Source: CALWZE01 sp964645785
GTDB lineage: Bacteria; Bacillota; Clostridia; Oscillospirales; Ruminococcaceae
Reading direction: 5' to 3'
Assembly: GCA_964645785.1 (NCBI GenBank)
Contig: CAZYAV010000064.1
Span: 1 to 8,440, forward strand
Length of the DNA stretch: 8,440 bases
Shown in pieces: positions 1 through 5,293 of this stretch. Within the stretch, counting starts at the first letter, position 1. Every line of letters starts with the position of its first letter. A program made the translations under genes and the position numbers. The notes under the pieces are model-generated. The model was given only the letters and a program-made list of their open reading frames with translations, was not told where the DNA came from and ran no database searches.

Positions 1-970
1 CCGCGTCCTGCACCGCGATGATGCGGGAGGAGCCGCCGACCAGCAGCACCTTGTCAAGCTGGCCGGGCTGCAGGTTCGCGTCCGAGAGCGCCTGCCGGCA
101 GGGTCCCATCGTCTTTTCCACGAGGTCGGCGGTCAGCTCGTCGAATTTCGCGCGGGTCAGCGTGGTGTCGAGGTGCTTGGGCCCTGTCGCGTCCGCCGTG
201 ATATACGGCAGGTTAATCTGGGTGCTGGTGACGCCGGAAAGCTCGATCTTCGCCTTCTCCGCCGCCTCCTTCAGCCGCTGCAGCGCCATTTTGTCGGCGC
301 GCAGGTCAACGCCGTTTTCCTTTTTGAACTCGTCCGCGAGATAGTCGATCACCCGCTGGTCGAAGTCGTCGCCGCCCAGGCGGTTGTTGCCCGCCGTCGC
401 AAGCACCTCCTGCACGCCGTCGCCCATCTCGATGATGGAAACATCGAAGGTGCCGCCGCCCAGGTCGTAGACCATGATCTTCTGCTCCTGCTCCTTGTCC
501 GCGCCATAGGCGAGCGCGGCCGCGGTCGGCTCGTTGATAATCCGCTTGACATCCAGCCCCGCGATGGTGCCGGCGTCCTTGGTCGCCTGGCGCTGCGCGT
601 CGTTAAAATAGGCCGGCACGGTGATGACCGCTTCGGTCACCTTCTCGCCGAGATACGCCTCCGCGTCCCCCTTGAGCTTTTGCAGAATCATCGCGGAAAT
701 CTCCTGCGGGGTGAAGTTTTTGCCGTCGATATTGACCTTGTGGTCGCTGCCCATCTCCCGCTTGATCGAGCTGATGGTGCGCTCGGGGTTGGTGATCGCC
801 TGGCGCTTGGCCGTCGAGCCGACCATCCGCTCCCCCGTTTTGGAGAACGCGACAACCGACGGGGTTGTGCGCGCGCCCTCGGCGTTGGCGATGACGACGG
901 GCTCGCCGCCCTCCATGACCGCCACACAAGAATTGGTTGTTCCAAGGTCTATGCCGATAATCTTTGCCAT
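1..970 (-). CDS. dnaK: Chaperone protein DnaK (Hsp70), N-terminal 323 residues, truncated by the window edge
   Basis: DnaK is the cytosolic ATP-dependent Hsp70 chaperone; it works with DnaJ and GrpE in folding and stress recovery. The visible part is most of the ATPase domain. The phosphate-1 motif IGIDLGTTNS is at residues 5-14, NEPTAAA at about 147-153, YDLGGGTFD at about 168-176, and VGGSSRI lies close to the left edge. About half of a typical roughly 610-residue protein is present; the substrate-binding domain lies outside. The stretch around residues 72-85 lacks the roughly 24-residue insert of Gram-negative DnaK, which fits a Gram-positive host. The start at 970 gives the canonical MAKIIGIDLG. 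An in-frame ATG at 976 is also possible, but it sits only 4 bases from the AAAGGAG ribosome site (981-987), against 10 bases for 970. It is the third gene of the HrcA-controlled operon, 185 bases after grpE. Family identity is certain. Confidence 0.98.
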   Translation of the reverse strand, partial: MAKIIGIDLGTTNSCVAVMEGGEPVVIANAEGARTTPSVVAFSKTGERMVGSTAKRQAITNPERTISSIKREMGSDHKVNIDGKNFTPQEISAMILQKLKGDAEAYLGEKVTEAVITVPAYFNDAQRQATKDAGTIAGLDVKRIINEPTAAALAYGADKEQEQKIMVYDLGGGTFDVSIIEMGDGVQEVLATAGNNRLGGDDFDQRVIDYLADEFKKENGVDLRADKMALQRLKEAAEKAKIELSGVTSTQINLPYITADATGPKHLDTTLTRAKFDELTADLVEKTMGPCRQALSDANLQPGQLDKVLLVGGSSRIIAVQDA

Positions 971-980
971 ATTCATCTAT

Positions 981-987
981 CTCCTTT
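981..987 (-). promoter_or_regulatory. dnaK ribosome binding site
   Basis: On the minus strand AAAGGAG occupies 987-981. It lies 10 bases before the ATG at 970 and 4 bases before an alternative in-frame ATG at 976. The spacing and the conserved family N-terminus favour 970, although 976 would add only two residues (Met-Asn). Confidence 0.75.
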
Positions 988-1009
988 GGGTTGTGTTTAC
1001 CGAATCAGC

Positions 1010-1028
1010 CGGAGCCGCTGCGGCTCCG
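1010..1028 (-). other. Hairpin in the grpE-dnaK spacer
   Basis: The arms CGGAGCCG (1010-1017) and CGGCTCCG (1021-1028) form a perfect 8-bp stem with a 3-base loop, about 23 bases upstream of the dnaK ribosome site in the transcript. No run of T follows it on the minus strand, so it is not a classical terminator. By inference it may protect the 5' end of a processed dnaK message or pause polymerase. The rest of the 971-1155 spacer is GC-rich and shows no second CIRCE and no convincing promoter. Confidence 0.5.
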
Positions 1029-1155
1029 CTCTCTCTATCGCCCCGCCCCTTTCGAGCGGCCGCGGCCGCGGCGCGGGTCTGTTCCCCGCCGCGGGCTTTA
1101 AACGCGAACCGGCGCCGACCGGCGCGCCGCGCTTTTTTCCTTTGCGGTGCGGCGG

Positions 1156-1788
1156 TTACTCCGCCACCGACACCATGGACGGGCGAATGACCCTGTCGCC
1201 CATTTTATAGCCCCGGCGCATCACCTTGACGATGGCGCCGCTCTCGGCCTCCTCGCTCTGCTCCCGCGCGACGGCGCAGTGCAGATTGGGGTCGAACATC
1301 GCGCCGACATCCTCGATCTGCTCGACGCCGAGGGAGGCGAGCGCGTCCCGGAACATGGTCAGGGTCATCGTGACCCCCTTTTTGTACTGCTCATCTGCGG
1401 TCTCCGCCTGGGCGGCGAGCTCGAGGGTATCCAGCACCGGCAGCAGCTTTTCCACCGCGTTCGCCGTGCCGACCCCCACGCTTGCGGCCTTTTCCCGCTC
1501 GGTGCGCTTGCGGTAATTGTCGAACTCCGCCGCCGTGCGCAGCAGCCGCTCCTTTGCCGCCGCCAGCTCCGCTTCCAGCTTTTCGGCCGCCTCGCGCAGC
1601 TTATCCCGCTCTTTATCCACTTTCTTTTTCTTTTTATCCGGCTGCGGCTCGGCCTCCGGCTGCTGCGCCTGCTCCTGCGGCCGGTCTGCCGGCTGCTCGG
1701 GCTGGCTGGCCGGCTGCTCGGGCGCGGCCGCCCCGGCCGCCTCGTCTGTCGTCCCGCTCCCGCTGAGAATCTCTTTTTCTTCGTCCAT
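1156..1788 (-). CDS. grpE: Nucleotide exchange factor GrpE
   Basis: GrpE is the cytosolic co-chaperone that drives ADP release from DnaK. From the ATG at 1788 the protein has 210 residues. The first 45-50 residues are an acidic, Gln/Pro/Glu-rich, probably disordered tail with PEQPA repeats, followed by a KKKKK patch. A long coiled-coil helix comes next (about residues 53-90, EKLEAELAAAKERLLRTAAE), running into the family signature FDNYRKRT. The C-terminal beta domain ends with GYKMGDRVIRPSMVSVAE, matching the GrpE C-terminal signature (GY-x-x-x-DRVIRP). An in-frame GTG at 1797 would add three residues, but it falls inside the AGGAAAGGTG ribosome site, so the ATG is chosen. The gene starts 15 bases after the hrcA stop. 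The 185-base gap before dnaK is long for this operon. Identity is very secure. Confidence 0.96.
   Translation of the reverse strand: MDEEKEILSGSGTTDEAAGAAAPEQPASQPEQPADRPQEQAQQPEAEPQPDKKKKKVDKERDKLREAAEKLEAELAAAKERLLRTAAEFDNYRKRTEREKAASVGVGTANAVEKLLPVLDTLELAAQAETADEQYKKGVTMTLTMFRDALASLGVEQIEDVGAMFDPNLHCAVAREQSEEAESGAIVKVMRRGYKMGDRVIRPSMVSVAE
1688..1723 (-). repeat. 15-bp direct repeat encoding PEQPA in the GrpE N-terminal tail
   Basis: GCCGGCTGCTCGGGC occurs at 1688-1702 and again at 1709-1723, offset by exactly seven codons. It encodes two PEQPA units on the minus strand within the disordered tail of GrpE. The in-frame offset means that copy-number change would lengthen or shorten the linker without breaking the gene. 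Confidence 0.7.
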
Positions 1789-1803
1789 TTTATTCACCTT
1801 TCC

Positions 1804-2826
1804 TTATGCGCCGGGGTTGGTCAGCGCCGCGCTCATCCTGTCGCGGAAATAGCTCACGCGCGGGATGATAAACCCGTAATCCATCCGCACCGGCCCTGCA
1901 ACCGCCAGCGCGCCGTACCGGCCGCCCGCCGCGCGGTAGCGCCCCATGACGACCCCCAGCGAATCCATGCCGAACGCCCCCTGCTCGTCCCCGACAAAGA
2001 CCTTGAGCGGCTCGTCGGGGGTCAGATAGCCGCGCATGTTCTCGGCGTCCGAAAACAGGCCGAGCAGCTCTTTGATGTGGGCGTCAAACTCCGGGTAATC
2101 GAGCAGCCGCTCCTGCCCCTCCGCGTACACCCGCACCTCCGCCGCGCTCTTCACCAGCGCGATGACCGCGGCCAGCACCGGCGCGCAGACCCGCGCGTCC
2201 GCCCCCAGCTCGGCCGAGGCGTCCCGCACGAGCCTGTCGGAAAGATCCTCGGGCGAGACAAAGACGAACCGCCGGTTCAAAATCGCCTCCAGCTTTTCCA
2301 GCAGCGCGGCGTCCAGCTCCCGCGCGACCCGGCAGACCCGGGTCTTGACCCCGCCGACGCTGGAGACGCCGACAATCGCGATGTTGTATTTGCCGGTCTT
2401 GAATACCTCATAATGGGTCAGCTGCACATTGCCGCCGCGGGGGGTGGTGGTGATGGCGGCAAGGCCGGTCATCCGCGCAAGGGCGCGCGCCGCCTCGTCC
2501 GCCGCGCGGTCGGGGTCGGAATCCATCCCGTCGACCGTCCTGTTAATCGCCGCCTGCTCCTGCGCGCTCAGCGGGCTGCTTTGCAGCAGGTTCTCGACAT
2601 AATAGCGGAAGCCCTCCACCGTCGGCACCCGGCCGGAGGAGGTATGCGGCTGCTCGAGAAAGCCCAAACTGGTCAGCTCGGCCATTTCGTTGCGCAGCGT
2701 CGCGGTGGAAACCGAGACCCCCTCCAGGAACTGGTTGAGGATCTTGGAGCCGACCGGGTCGCCCGAATCGGTATACAGCGCGACGATTTTGGAGAGAATC
2801 AAACGCTTTCTGCGGCTGATATCCAT
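1804..2826 (-). CDS. hrcA: Heat-inducible transcription repressor HrcA
   Basis: HrcA is the repressor of class I heat-shock genes and binds the CIRCE operator as a dimer. From the ATG at 2826 it is 340 residues, normal for the family. The N-terminal winged-helix domain covers about residues 5-70: helix-turn-helix at VSTATLRNEMAEL, then LGFLEQPHTSSGRVPT, the most conserved stretch of HrcA. A GAF-like dimerisation core with insert follows, and the C-terminus reads YGFIIPRVSYFRDRMSAAL, close to the family pattern. A longer reading frame reaches a GTG at 2868, but that codon lies inside CIRCE and is rejected. The chosen ATG is preceded by GAGGAAGG, with a slightly long spacing of about 12 bases. 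It is the first gene of the operon and autoregulated, because CIRCE overlaps its start of transcription. Identity is very secure. Confidence 0.97.
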   Translation of the reverse strand: MDISRRKRLILSKIVALYTDSGDPVGSKILNQFLEGVSVSTATLRNEMAELTSLGFLEQPHTSSGRVPTVEGFRYYVENLLQSSPLSAQEQAAINRTVDGMDSDPDRAADEAARALARMTGLAAITTTPRGGNVQLTHYEVFKTGKYNIAIVGVSSVGGVKTRVCRVARELDAALLEKLEAILNRRFVFVSPEDLSDRLVRDASAELGADARVCAPVLAAVIALVKSAAEVRVYAEGQERLLDYPEFDAHIKELLGLFSDAENMRGYLTPDEPLKVFVGDEQGAFGMDSLGVVMGRYRAAGGRYGALAVAGPVRMDYGFIIPRVSYFRDRMSAALTNPGA

Positions 2827-2861
2827 CTGTGCGTCCCGCCCTTCCTCTTGCCGGTTTTGTT

Positions 2862-2888
2862 TTAGCACTCTAACTCTATGAGTGCTAA
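2862..2888. promoter_or_regulatory. CIRCE operator (HrcA binding site)
   Basis: TTAGCACTC (2862-2870), a 9-base spacer (2871-2879) and GAGTGCTAA (2880-2888) form a perfect match to the CIRCE consensus with both 9-base arms intact. It sits directly downstream of the hrcA -10 box, at the expected transcription start, so bound HrcA would block transcription and any transcript would carry the inverted repeat in its leader. No second CIRCE was seen in the window. Confidence 0.98.
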
Positions 2889-2893
2889 CTATT

Positions 2894-2924
2894 ATTATAA
2901 TACACGATTTTCCGGGATTGTCAA
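2894..2924 (-). promoter_or_regulatory. Sigma-A promoter of the hrcA-grpE-dnaK operon
   Basis: On the minus strand TTGACA (2924-2919) is a perfect -35 box. Two overlapping -10 boxes follow: TATTAT (2902-2897) with a 16-base spacer, or a perfect TATAAT (2899-2894) with a 19-base spacer. Further upstream an A/T tract (2938-2946) could act as an UP element. The start of transcription should fall at the upstream edge of CIRCE. This is a strong vegetative promoter kept in check by HrcA, with no need for an alternative sigma factor. Confidence 0.88.
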
Positions 2925-3066
2925 CACTCCGCGCCGAAAATTTTTCGCCGGTTCTTTACAAAGCCGCGCGCGTCGGCGCGGCCGCTGCACGCAGGAAAAC
3001 GGGCGGCGCTTTTGCCGGGGCAGGGCACGGGGCGGGGAAACGGTTTTTGTCGGTTTTCCCCGCTGT

Positions 3067-3168
3067 GGCCGGGCTTCCGGATTGGGACGCACGGAATCTC
3101 TTTGCCCCGGCGGCCGGGCTGCGCCAAAGGTTGCAGGCAACCCGGCTGTACCCGGGGCATGCACCCGG
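3067..3168 (+). repeat. Imperfect intergenic repeat, copy 1
   Basis: The first 58 bases (3067-3124) align without gaps to 3431-3488 with 44 identities by hand count. They share CCGGATTGGG, GAATCTCT and CCGGC blocks at the same spacing. Downstream a second element with a short hairpin (CCGGG 3152-3156 with CCCGG 3164-3168) lies at the place where copy 2 also has a hairpin. The first hairpin is degenerate here. A run of six T follows at 3172-3177, so the second hairpin could also act as a weak plus-strand terminator, although no gene precedes it. Confidence 0.6.
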
Positions 3169-3178
3169 CGGTTTTTTC

Positions 3179-3196
3179 CGCGGCTGCGCAGCCGCG
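3179..3196. repeat. 18-bp perfect palindrome
   Basis: The 18 bases CGCGGCTGCGCAGCCGCG read the same on both strands. Neither strand has a T run immediately after it, so it is not an obvious terminator. It could be a protein-binding site or chance in very GC-rich DNA. Confidence 0.55.
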
Positions 3197-3297
3197 CGGC
3201 GGGAAAGGCCGGGTTTTCCATATCCGCCGCGGGATGCAGCGGCTCCGCGTTATATTAAAAATTCCAAAAATGAATAAAAACCGTGCTTTGCAGTGGT

Positions 3298-3327
3298 TTG
3301 CTTCTCTTCGTTCGGATTTTTTATAAA
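3298..3327 (+). promoter_or_regulatory. Possible weak promoter in the AT-rich island
   Basis: TTGCTT (3298-3303) is followed after 18 bases by TATAAA (3322-3327), inside an AT-rich island in otherwise GC-rich DNA. No gene with a ribosome site follows closely. It may be an alternative upstream start for hemW, a start for an untranslated RNA, or chance. Confidence 0.25.
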
Positions 3328-3430
3328 ACACGGCGGCTTGCCCCTGTCTCTCTGCCCGGCGGCAAATTGTGCCCACGCCTTTGTGAGACGCACAGGCAGA
3401 AAGCGATTCTCTGCTGCTTCCCCCCCCCGC

Positions 3431-3530
3431 GGTCGGGCGGCCGGATTGGGGTGCGCAGAATCTCTGCGCACCGGCAGACGGGTTGTGCATTTGTACGCCG
3501 GGACAACGCCTGTGGGGTCTTGCCGACCCC
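3431..3530 (+). repeat. Imperfect intergenic repeat, copy 2, with two perfect hairpins
   Basis: This copy carries a perfect 10-bp stem, GGTGCGCAGA (3450-3459) with TCTGCGCACC (3463-3472), and a second perfect 6-bp stem, GGGGTC (3514-3519) with GACCCC (3525-3530). It is preceded by nine C (3420-3428). It is related to 3067-3168 (see that entry). The intact stems suggest this is the better-preserved copy. No T run follows either stem. Confidence 0.65.
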
Positions 3531-3558
3531 GCCCTGCCCCGCGCCGCGGCGGCGCGCG

Positions 3559-3587
3559 TTGACTTCCGCTTTTATTTGTTTGATAAT
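3559..3587 (+). promoter_or_regulatory. Sigma-A promoter for hemW
   Basis: TTGACT (3559-3564), a 17-base spacer and GATAAT (3582-3587) form a near-consensus promoter, the best on the plus strand of the spacer. Transcription would begin near 3594, giving a leader of roughly 200 bases before the hemW ATG. That leader contains eight C (3625-3632) and the long stem at 3702-3764. Confidence 0.7.
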
Positions 3588-3701
3588 AGAAGCCGTGTTA
3601 TGCGCGCGGGGCGGATTTCTCTCTCCCCCCCCGCTGCGCCGGGATTGGCGGCGCGGCATGCGGACAGCCGCAGAACGGCCGGCCGGCCTTGCGCCGGTCT
3701 T

Positions 3702-3764
3702 GCGGATGCGGCGGGGCGGCTTCCTTTTTCCGCCGCCGATCCCCCGCTGCGCCGCCGCATCCGC
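3702..3764 (+). other. Strong nested stem-loop in the hemW leader
   Basis: GCGGATGCGGCGG (3702-3714) pairs perfectly with CCGCCGCATCCGC (3752-3764), giving a 13-bp GC-rich stem. Inside it GGCGGC (3715-3720) pairs with GCCGCC (3732-3737) around an 11-base pyrimidine loop. The outer stem ends 10 bases before the AGAGGA ribosome site (3775-3780) and does not include it. No T run follows. It may stabilise the message, influence translation or bind a protein. It matches no riboswitch class that I recognise. Confidence 0.55.
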
Positions 3765-3774
3765 CCGATAAGGC

Positions 3775-3780
3775 AGAGGA
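3775..3780 (+). promoter_or_regulatory. hemW ribosome binding site
   Basis: AGAGGA lies 11 bases before the ATG at 3792. It decides the start: the same frame is open upstream to about 3483, but those codons lie across the promoter, the poly-C tract and the leader stem and have no ribosome site. Confidence 0.65.
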
Positions 3781-3791
3781 ATAAACCAAAA

Positions 3792-4925
3792 ATGTCAAAC
3801 GCCGGAATCTACATCCACATCCCGTTCTGCGCCCGCAAATGCCCCTACTGCGACTTTTACTCGGTGGGCTACCGGCGGGAGCTGGCGGCGCAGTACACCG
3901 ACGCGCTCTGCGCGCAGCTGCGCACCCTGCCGCGCGCAACGGTCGATTCAATCTATTTTGGCGGCGGGACGCCGAGCCTGCTTGACCCCGCGCAGGTCGC
4001 CCGGATCCTGGACGGCGCGGCGGCGGCCTGCACCGTCACGCCGGACTGCGAGATCACCCTGGAGATGAACCCCGCCACCTGCACGCCCGCCTCCCTCGAC
4101 GCACTGCGGGCGGCCGGGGTCAACCGGCTGTCCATCGGGGTGCAGAGCACCGACGACGCCACCCTGCGCCGAATCGGCCGGCTGCACAACCGGGACGCCG
4201 CGCTCGAGACCGTTCGGCTGGCGGCCGCGCACGGCTTTGAAAACCTGAGCGCCGACGTGATGCTCGCCCTGCCGGGGGAGGATGCGGACACCCTGCGCGC
4301 GACCCTGCTCGACCTGTGCGCGCTGCCGCTGACCCACCTGTCCGCCTATCTGCTCAAGCTGATGCCCGGAACCCCCTTCGGCGCGCACCCGCCGGCGGGG
4401 CTGCCCGACGACGACGCGCAGGCCGGGCTGTACGAGTTTGCCTGCGCGCTGCTCGAGCGCCACGGGTTTGCGCAGTATGAAATCTCCAACTTTGCGCGGG
4501 GCGCCGGGTACGAGAGCCGGCACAATCTCAAATACTGGCGGTGCGAGCCGTATTTCGGGCTTGGCGCGGCGGCACACAGCAGCGTGGACGGCCGGCTGTA
4601 CAGCTTCCCGCGGGATATTTCCGCATACCTTGCGCAATTCCCGGCCGCGCAAGGCGCGCAGGCTACGCCGGCCGAATTCTGCGCGCCGCTCACCCCGGAA
4701 GCCGAGCTGGCCGGGGCGGATTTCGCCATGCTGTCCCTGCGCACCACAGCCGGGCTCGACCTCGCGCAGGCGCGCAGCCGGTTCGGCTTCTCGTTCGGCC
4801 CGCAGGCGCAGCAGAAGCTGACCCGGTTCGCGCGCGCCGGGCTCTGCCGGCAGGAGGGCGGCGTGCTGCGCCTGACCCGCCGCGGGATGCTGGTCTCCAA
4901 CGCGATTCTCTGCGAAATTCTGTGA
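3792..4925 (+). CDS. hemW: Radical SAM heme chaperone HemW (HemN-like, coproporphyrinogen-dehydrogenase family)
   Basis: HemW is a cytosolic radical-SAM protein that binds heme and hands it to target proteins. It was long annotated as oxygen-independent coproporphyrinogen oxidase. The product has 377 residues, normal for HemW. The iron-sulfur motif is C13-x3-C17-x2-C20 followed by D-F, so the fourth cysteine of true HemN (CxxxCxxCxC) is absent. Further marks are YFGGGTPS (55-62), EITLEMNP (87-94), RLSIGVQS (112-119), QYEISNFA (228-235), the HemW hallmark HNLKYW (244-249) and GLGAAAHS (256-263). The C-terminal HemN_C domain ends LTRRGMLVSNAIL. It stands alone on the plus strand, divergent from hrcA and convergent with the TIGR04076 gene, whereas in many Firmicutes it is co-directional with lepA and hrcA. 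Identity is secure; a role in heme delivery here is inferred from the family. Confidence 0.95.
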   Translation: MSNAGIYIHIPFCARKCPYCDFYSVGYRRELAAQYTDALCAQLRTLPRATVDSIYFGGGTPSLLDPAQVARILDGAAAACTVTPDCEITLEMNPATCTPASLDALRAAGVNRLSIGVQSTDDATLRRIGRLHNRDAALETVRLAAAHGFENLSADVMLALPGEDADTLRATLLDLCALPLTHLSAYLLKLMPGTPFGAHPPAGLPDDDAQAGLYEFACALLERHGFAQYEISNFARGAGYESRHNLKYWRCEPYFGLGAAAHSSVDGRLYSFPRDISAYLAQFPAAQGAQATPAEFCAPLTPEAELAGADFAMLSLRTTAGLDLAQARSRFGFSFGPQAQQKLTRFARAGLCRQEGGVLRLTRRGMLVSNAILCEIL

Positions 4926-5101
4926 GCCGCGCCCGGCTTTTCCGGCGCGTCCCGGGCGGCAGGCCGGGTGGGCACTGCCGGCAATTTTTCTGTGCGCCGC
5001 CGTGTACCGTTCGCCGGCAGCCCCTGTGTCGCCGCGCCGGCTTCTCCCTGCCCCGCCCCTGCGAATTCCGCCGCTTTTCTCCGCCGCGCCCGGCTTTTCC
5101 G
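4926..5101 (+). repeat. 19-bp exact direct repeat, two copies
   Basis: GCCGCGCCCGGCTTTTCCG occurs at 4926-4944, immediately after the hemW stop, and again at 5083-5101. The copies are 157 bases apart. The sequence is of low complexity, but 19 identical bases are more than expected from composition in so short a stretch. Confidence 0.6.
4957..4989 (+). terminator. Possible hemW terminator
   Basis: CGGCAG (4957-4962) pairs with CTGCCG (4975-4980) across a 12-base loop. After GCAA comes a run of five T (4985-4989). The stem is short and the loop long, so this is a weak intrinsic terminator about 30 bases after the hemW stop. The stronger hairpin at 5238-5267 may act as a back-up. Confidence 0.4.
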
Positions 5102-5237
5102 CGGTTTCCCCGCTTCCCGATGCCCGGTTTTCCCGGGCGGGGCGGATTGCCCGCGGCGCACCGGCGCGCTGTCTGCGGGCGCGGTTGTATCCGGCTTGCC
5201 GCCCCGGCCGTCAGGATTTTATATTACAAAAAGAAAT

Positions 5238-5267
5238 AGAGCGGAGCGCCGTCCGGCGTTCCGCTCT
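5238..5267 (-). terminator. Intrinsic terminator of the minus-strand genes
   Basis: AGAGCGGAGCGCCG (5238-5251) faces CGGCGTTCCGCTCT (5254-5267), a stem of about 13 bp with one imperfect pair. On the minus strand the tail after the stem is ATTTCTTTTTGT, a good U tract, and the hairpin starts 26 bases after the stop of the TIGR04076 frame. On the plus strand only CTCTTTC follows, so it is primarily a minus-strand terminator. On that strand it could stop read-through from hemW weakly. Confidence 0.82.
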
Positions 5268-5293
5268 TTCGGTTCTGTATCCTGTCGCGCGCG

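Larger units (their letters stand above)
2925..3558. other. Long GC-rich non-coding spacer between the hrcA and hemW promoters
   Basis: No gene can be supported here. The open frames in this stretch are random-looking, rich in Arg/Pro/Ala/Gly, overlap each other on both strands and have no ribosome sites. What is present: an A/T tract near 2938, two copies of an imperfect two-hairpin repeat (3067-3168 and 3431-3530), an 18-bp palindrome at 3179-3196, an AT-rich island at about 3250-3330 and a run of nine C at 3420-3428. By inference it is a repeat-laden intergenic region, perhaps the scar of a rearrangement that inverted hemW. Confidence 0.6.
4926..5237. other. GC-rich convergent spacer without a supportable gene
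   Basis: The frames open here are Arg/Pro/Ala-rich, lack ribosome sites and resemble the noise in the spacer on the other side of hemW. It contains the weak hemW terminator (4957-4989), an exact 19-base direct repeat (4926-4944 and 5083-5101) and a 6-bp hairpin GCCCGG-TTTTC-CCGGGC near 5120. I see no coding gene or RNA gene. Confidence 0.6.

Noticed and set aside
173..1210. Plus-strand open frame of 345 codons opposite dnaK
   Set aside because: It mirrors the DnaK coding sequence, runs through the dnaK start and the spacer, and has no ribosome site or recognisable domain.
1789..1797. GTG start for GrpE
   Set aside because: It is part of the ribosome site AGGAAAGGTG that serves the ATG at 1788.
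1147..2865. Plus-strand open frame of 572 codons opposite grpE and hrcA
   Set aside because: It is antisense to two secure genes, its product is Arg/Leu/His/Pro-rich with no family motif, and it is a typical artefact of GC-rich third positions.
2827..2868. GTG start for HrcA at 2868
   Set aside because: The codon lies within CIRCE at the expected transcription start, and the added residues do not match HrcA proteins.
2878..3490. Several overlapping 70-190 codon frames on both strands of the hrcA-hemW spacer
   Set aside because: They have no ribosome sites, show extreme Arg/Pro/Gly/Ala bias, overlap one another and match no family I recognise.
3067..3530. CRISPR-like array
   Set aside because: There are only two diverged copies about 364 bases apart, with no regular short spacers and no cas genes.
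3483..3791. N-terminal extension of about 103 residues for HemW
   Set aside because: It would read through the predicted promoter, C8 tract and leader stem. It has no family similarity, and the ATG at 3792 gives the normal HemW start and length.
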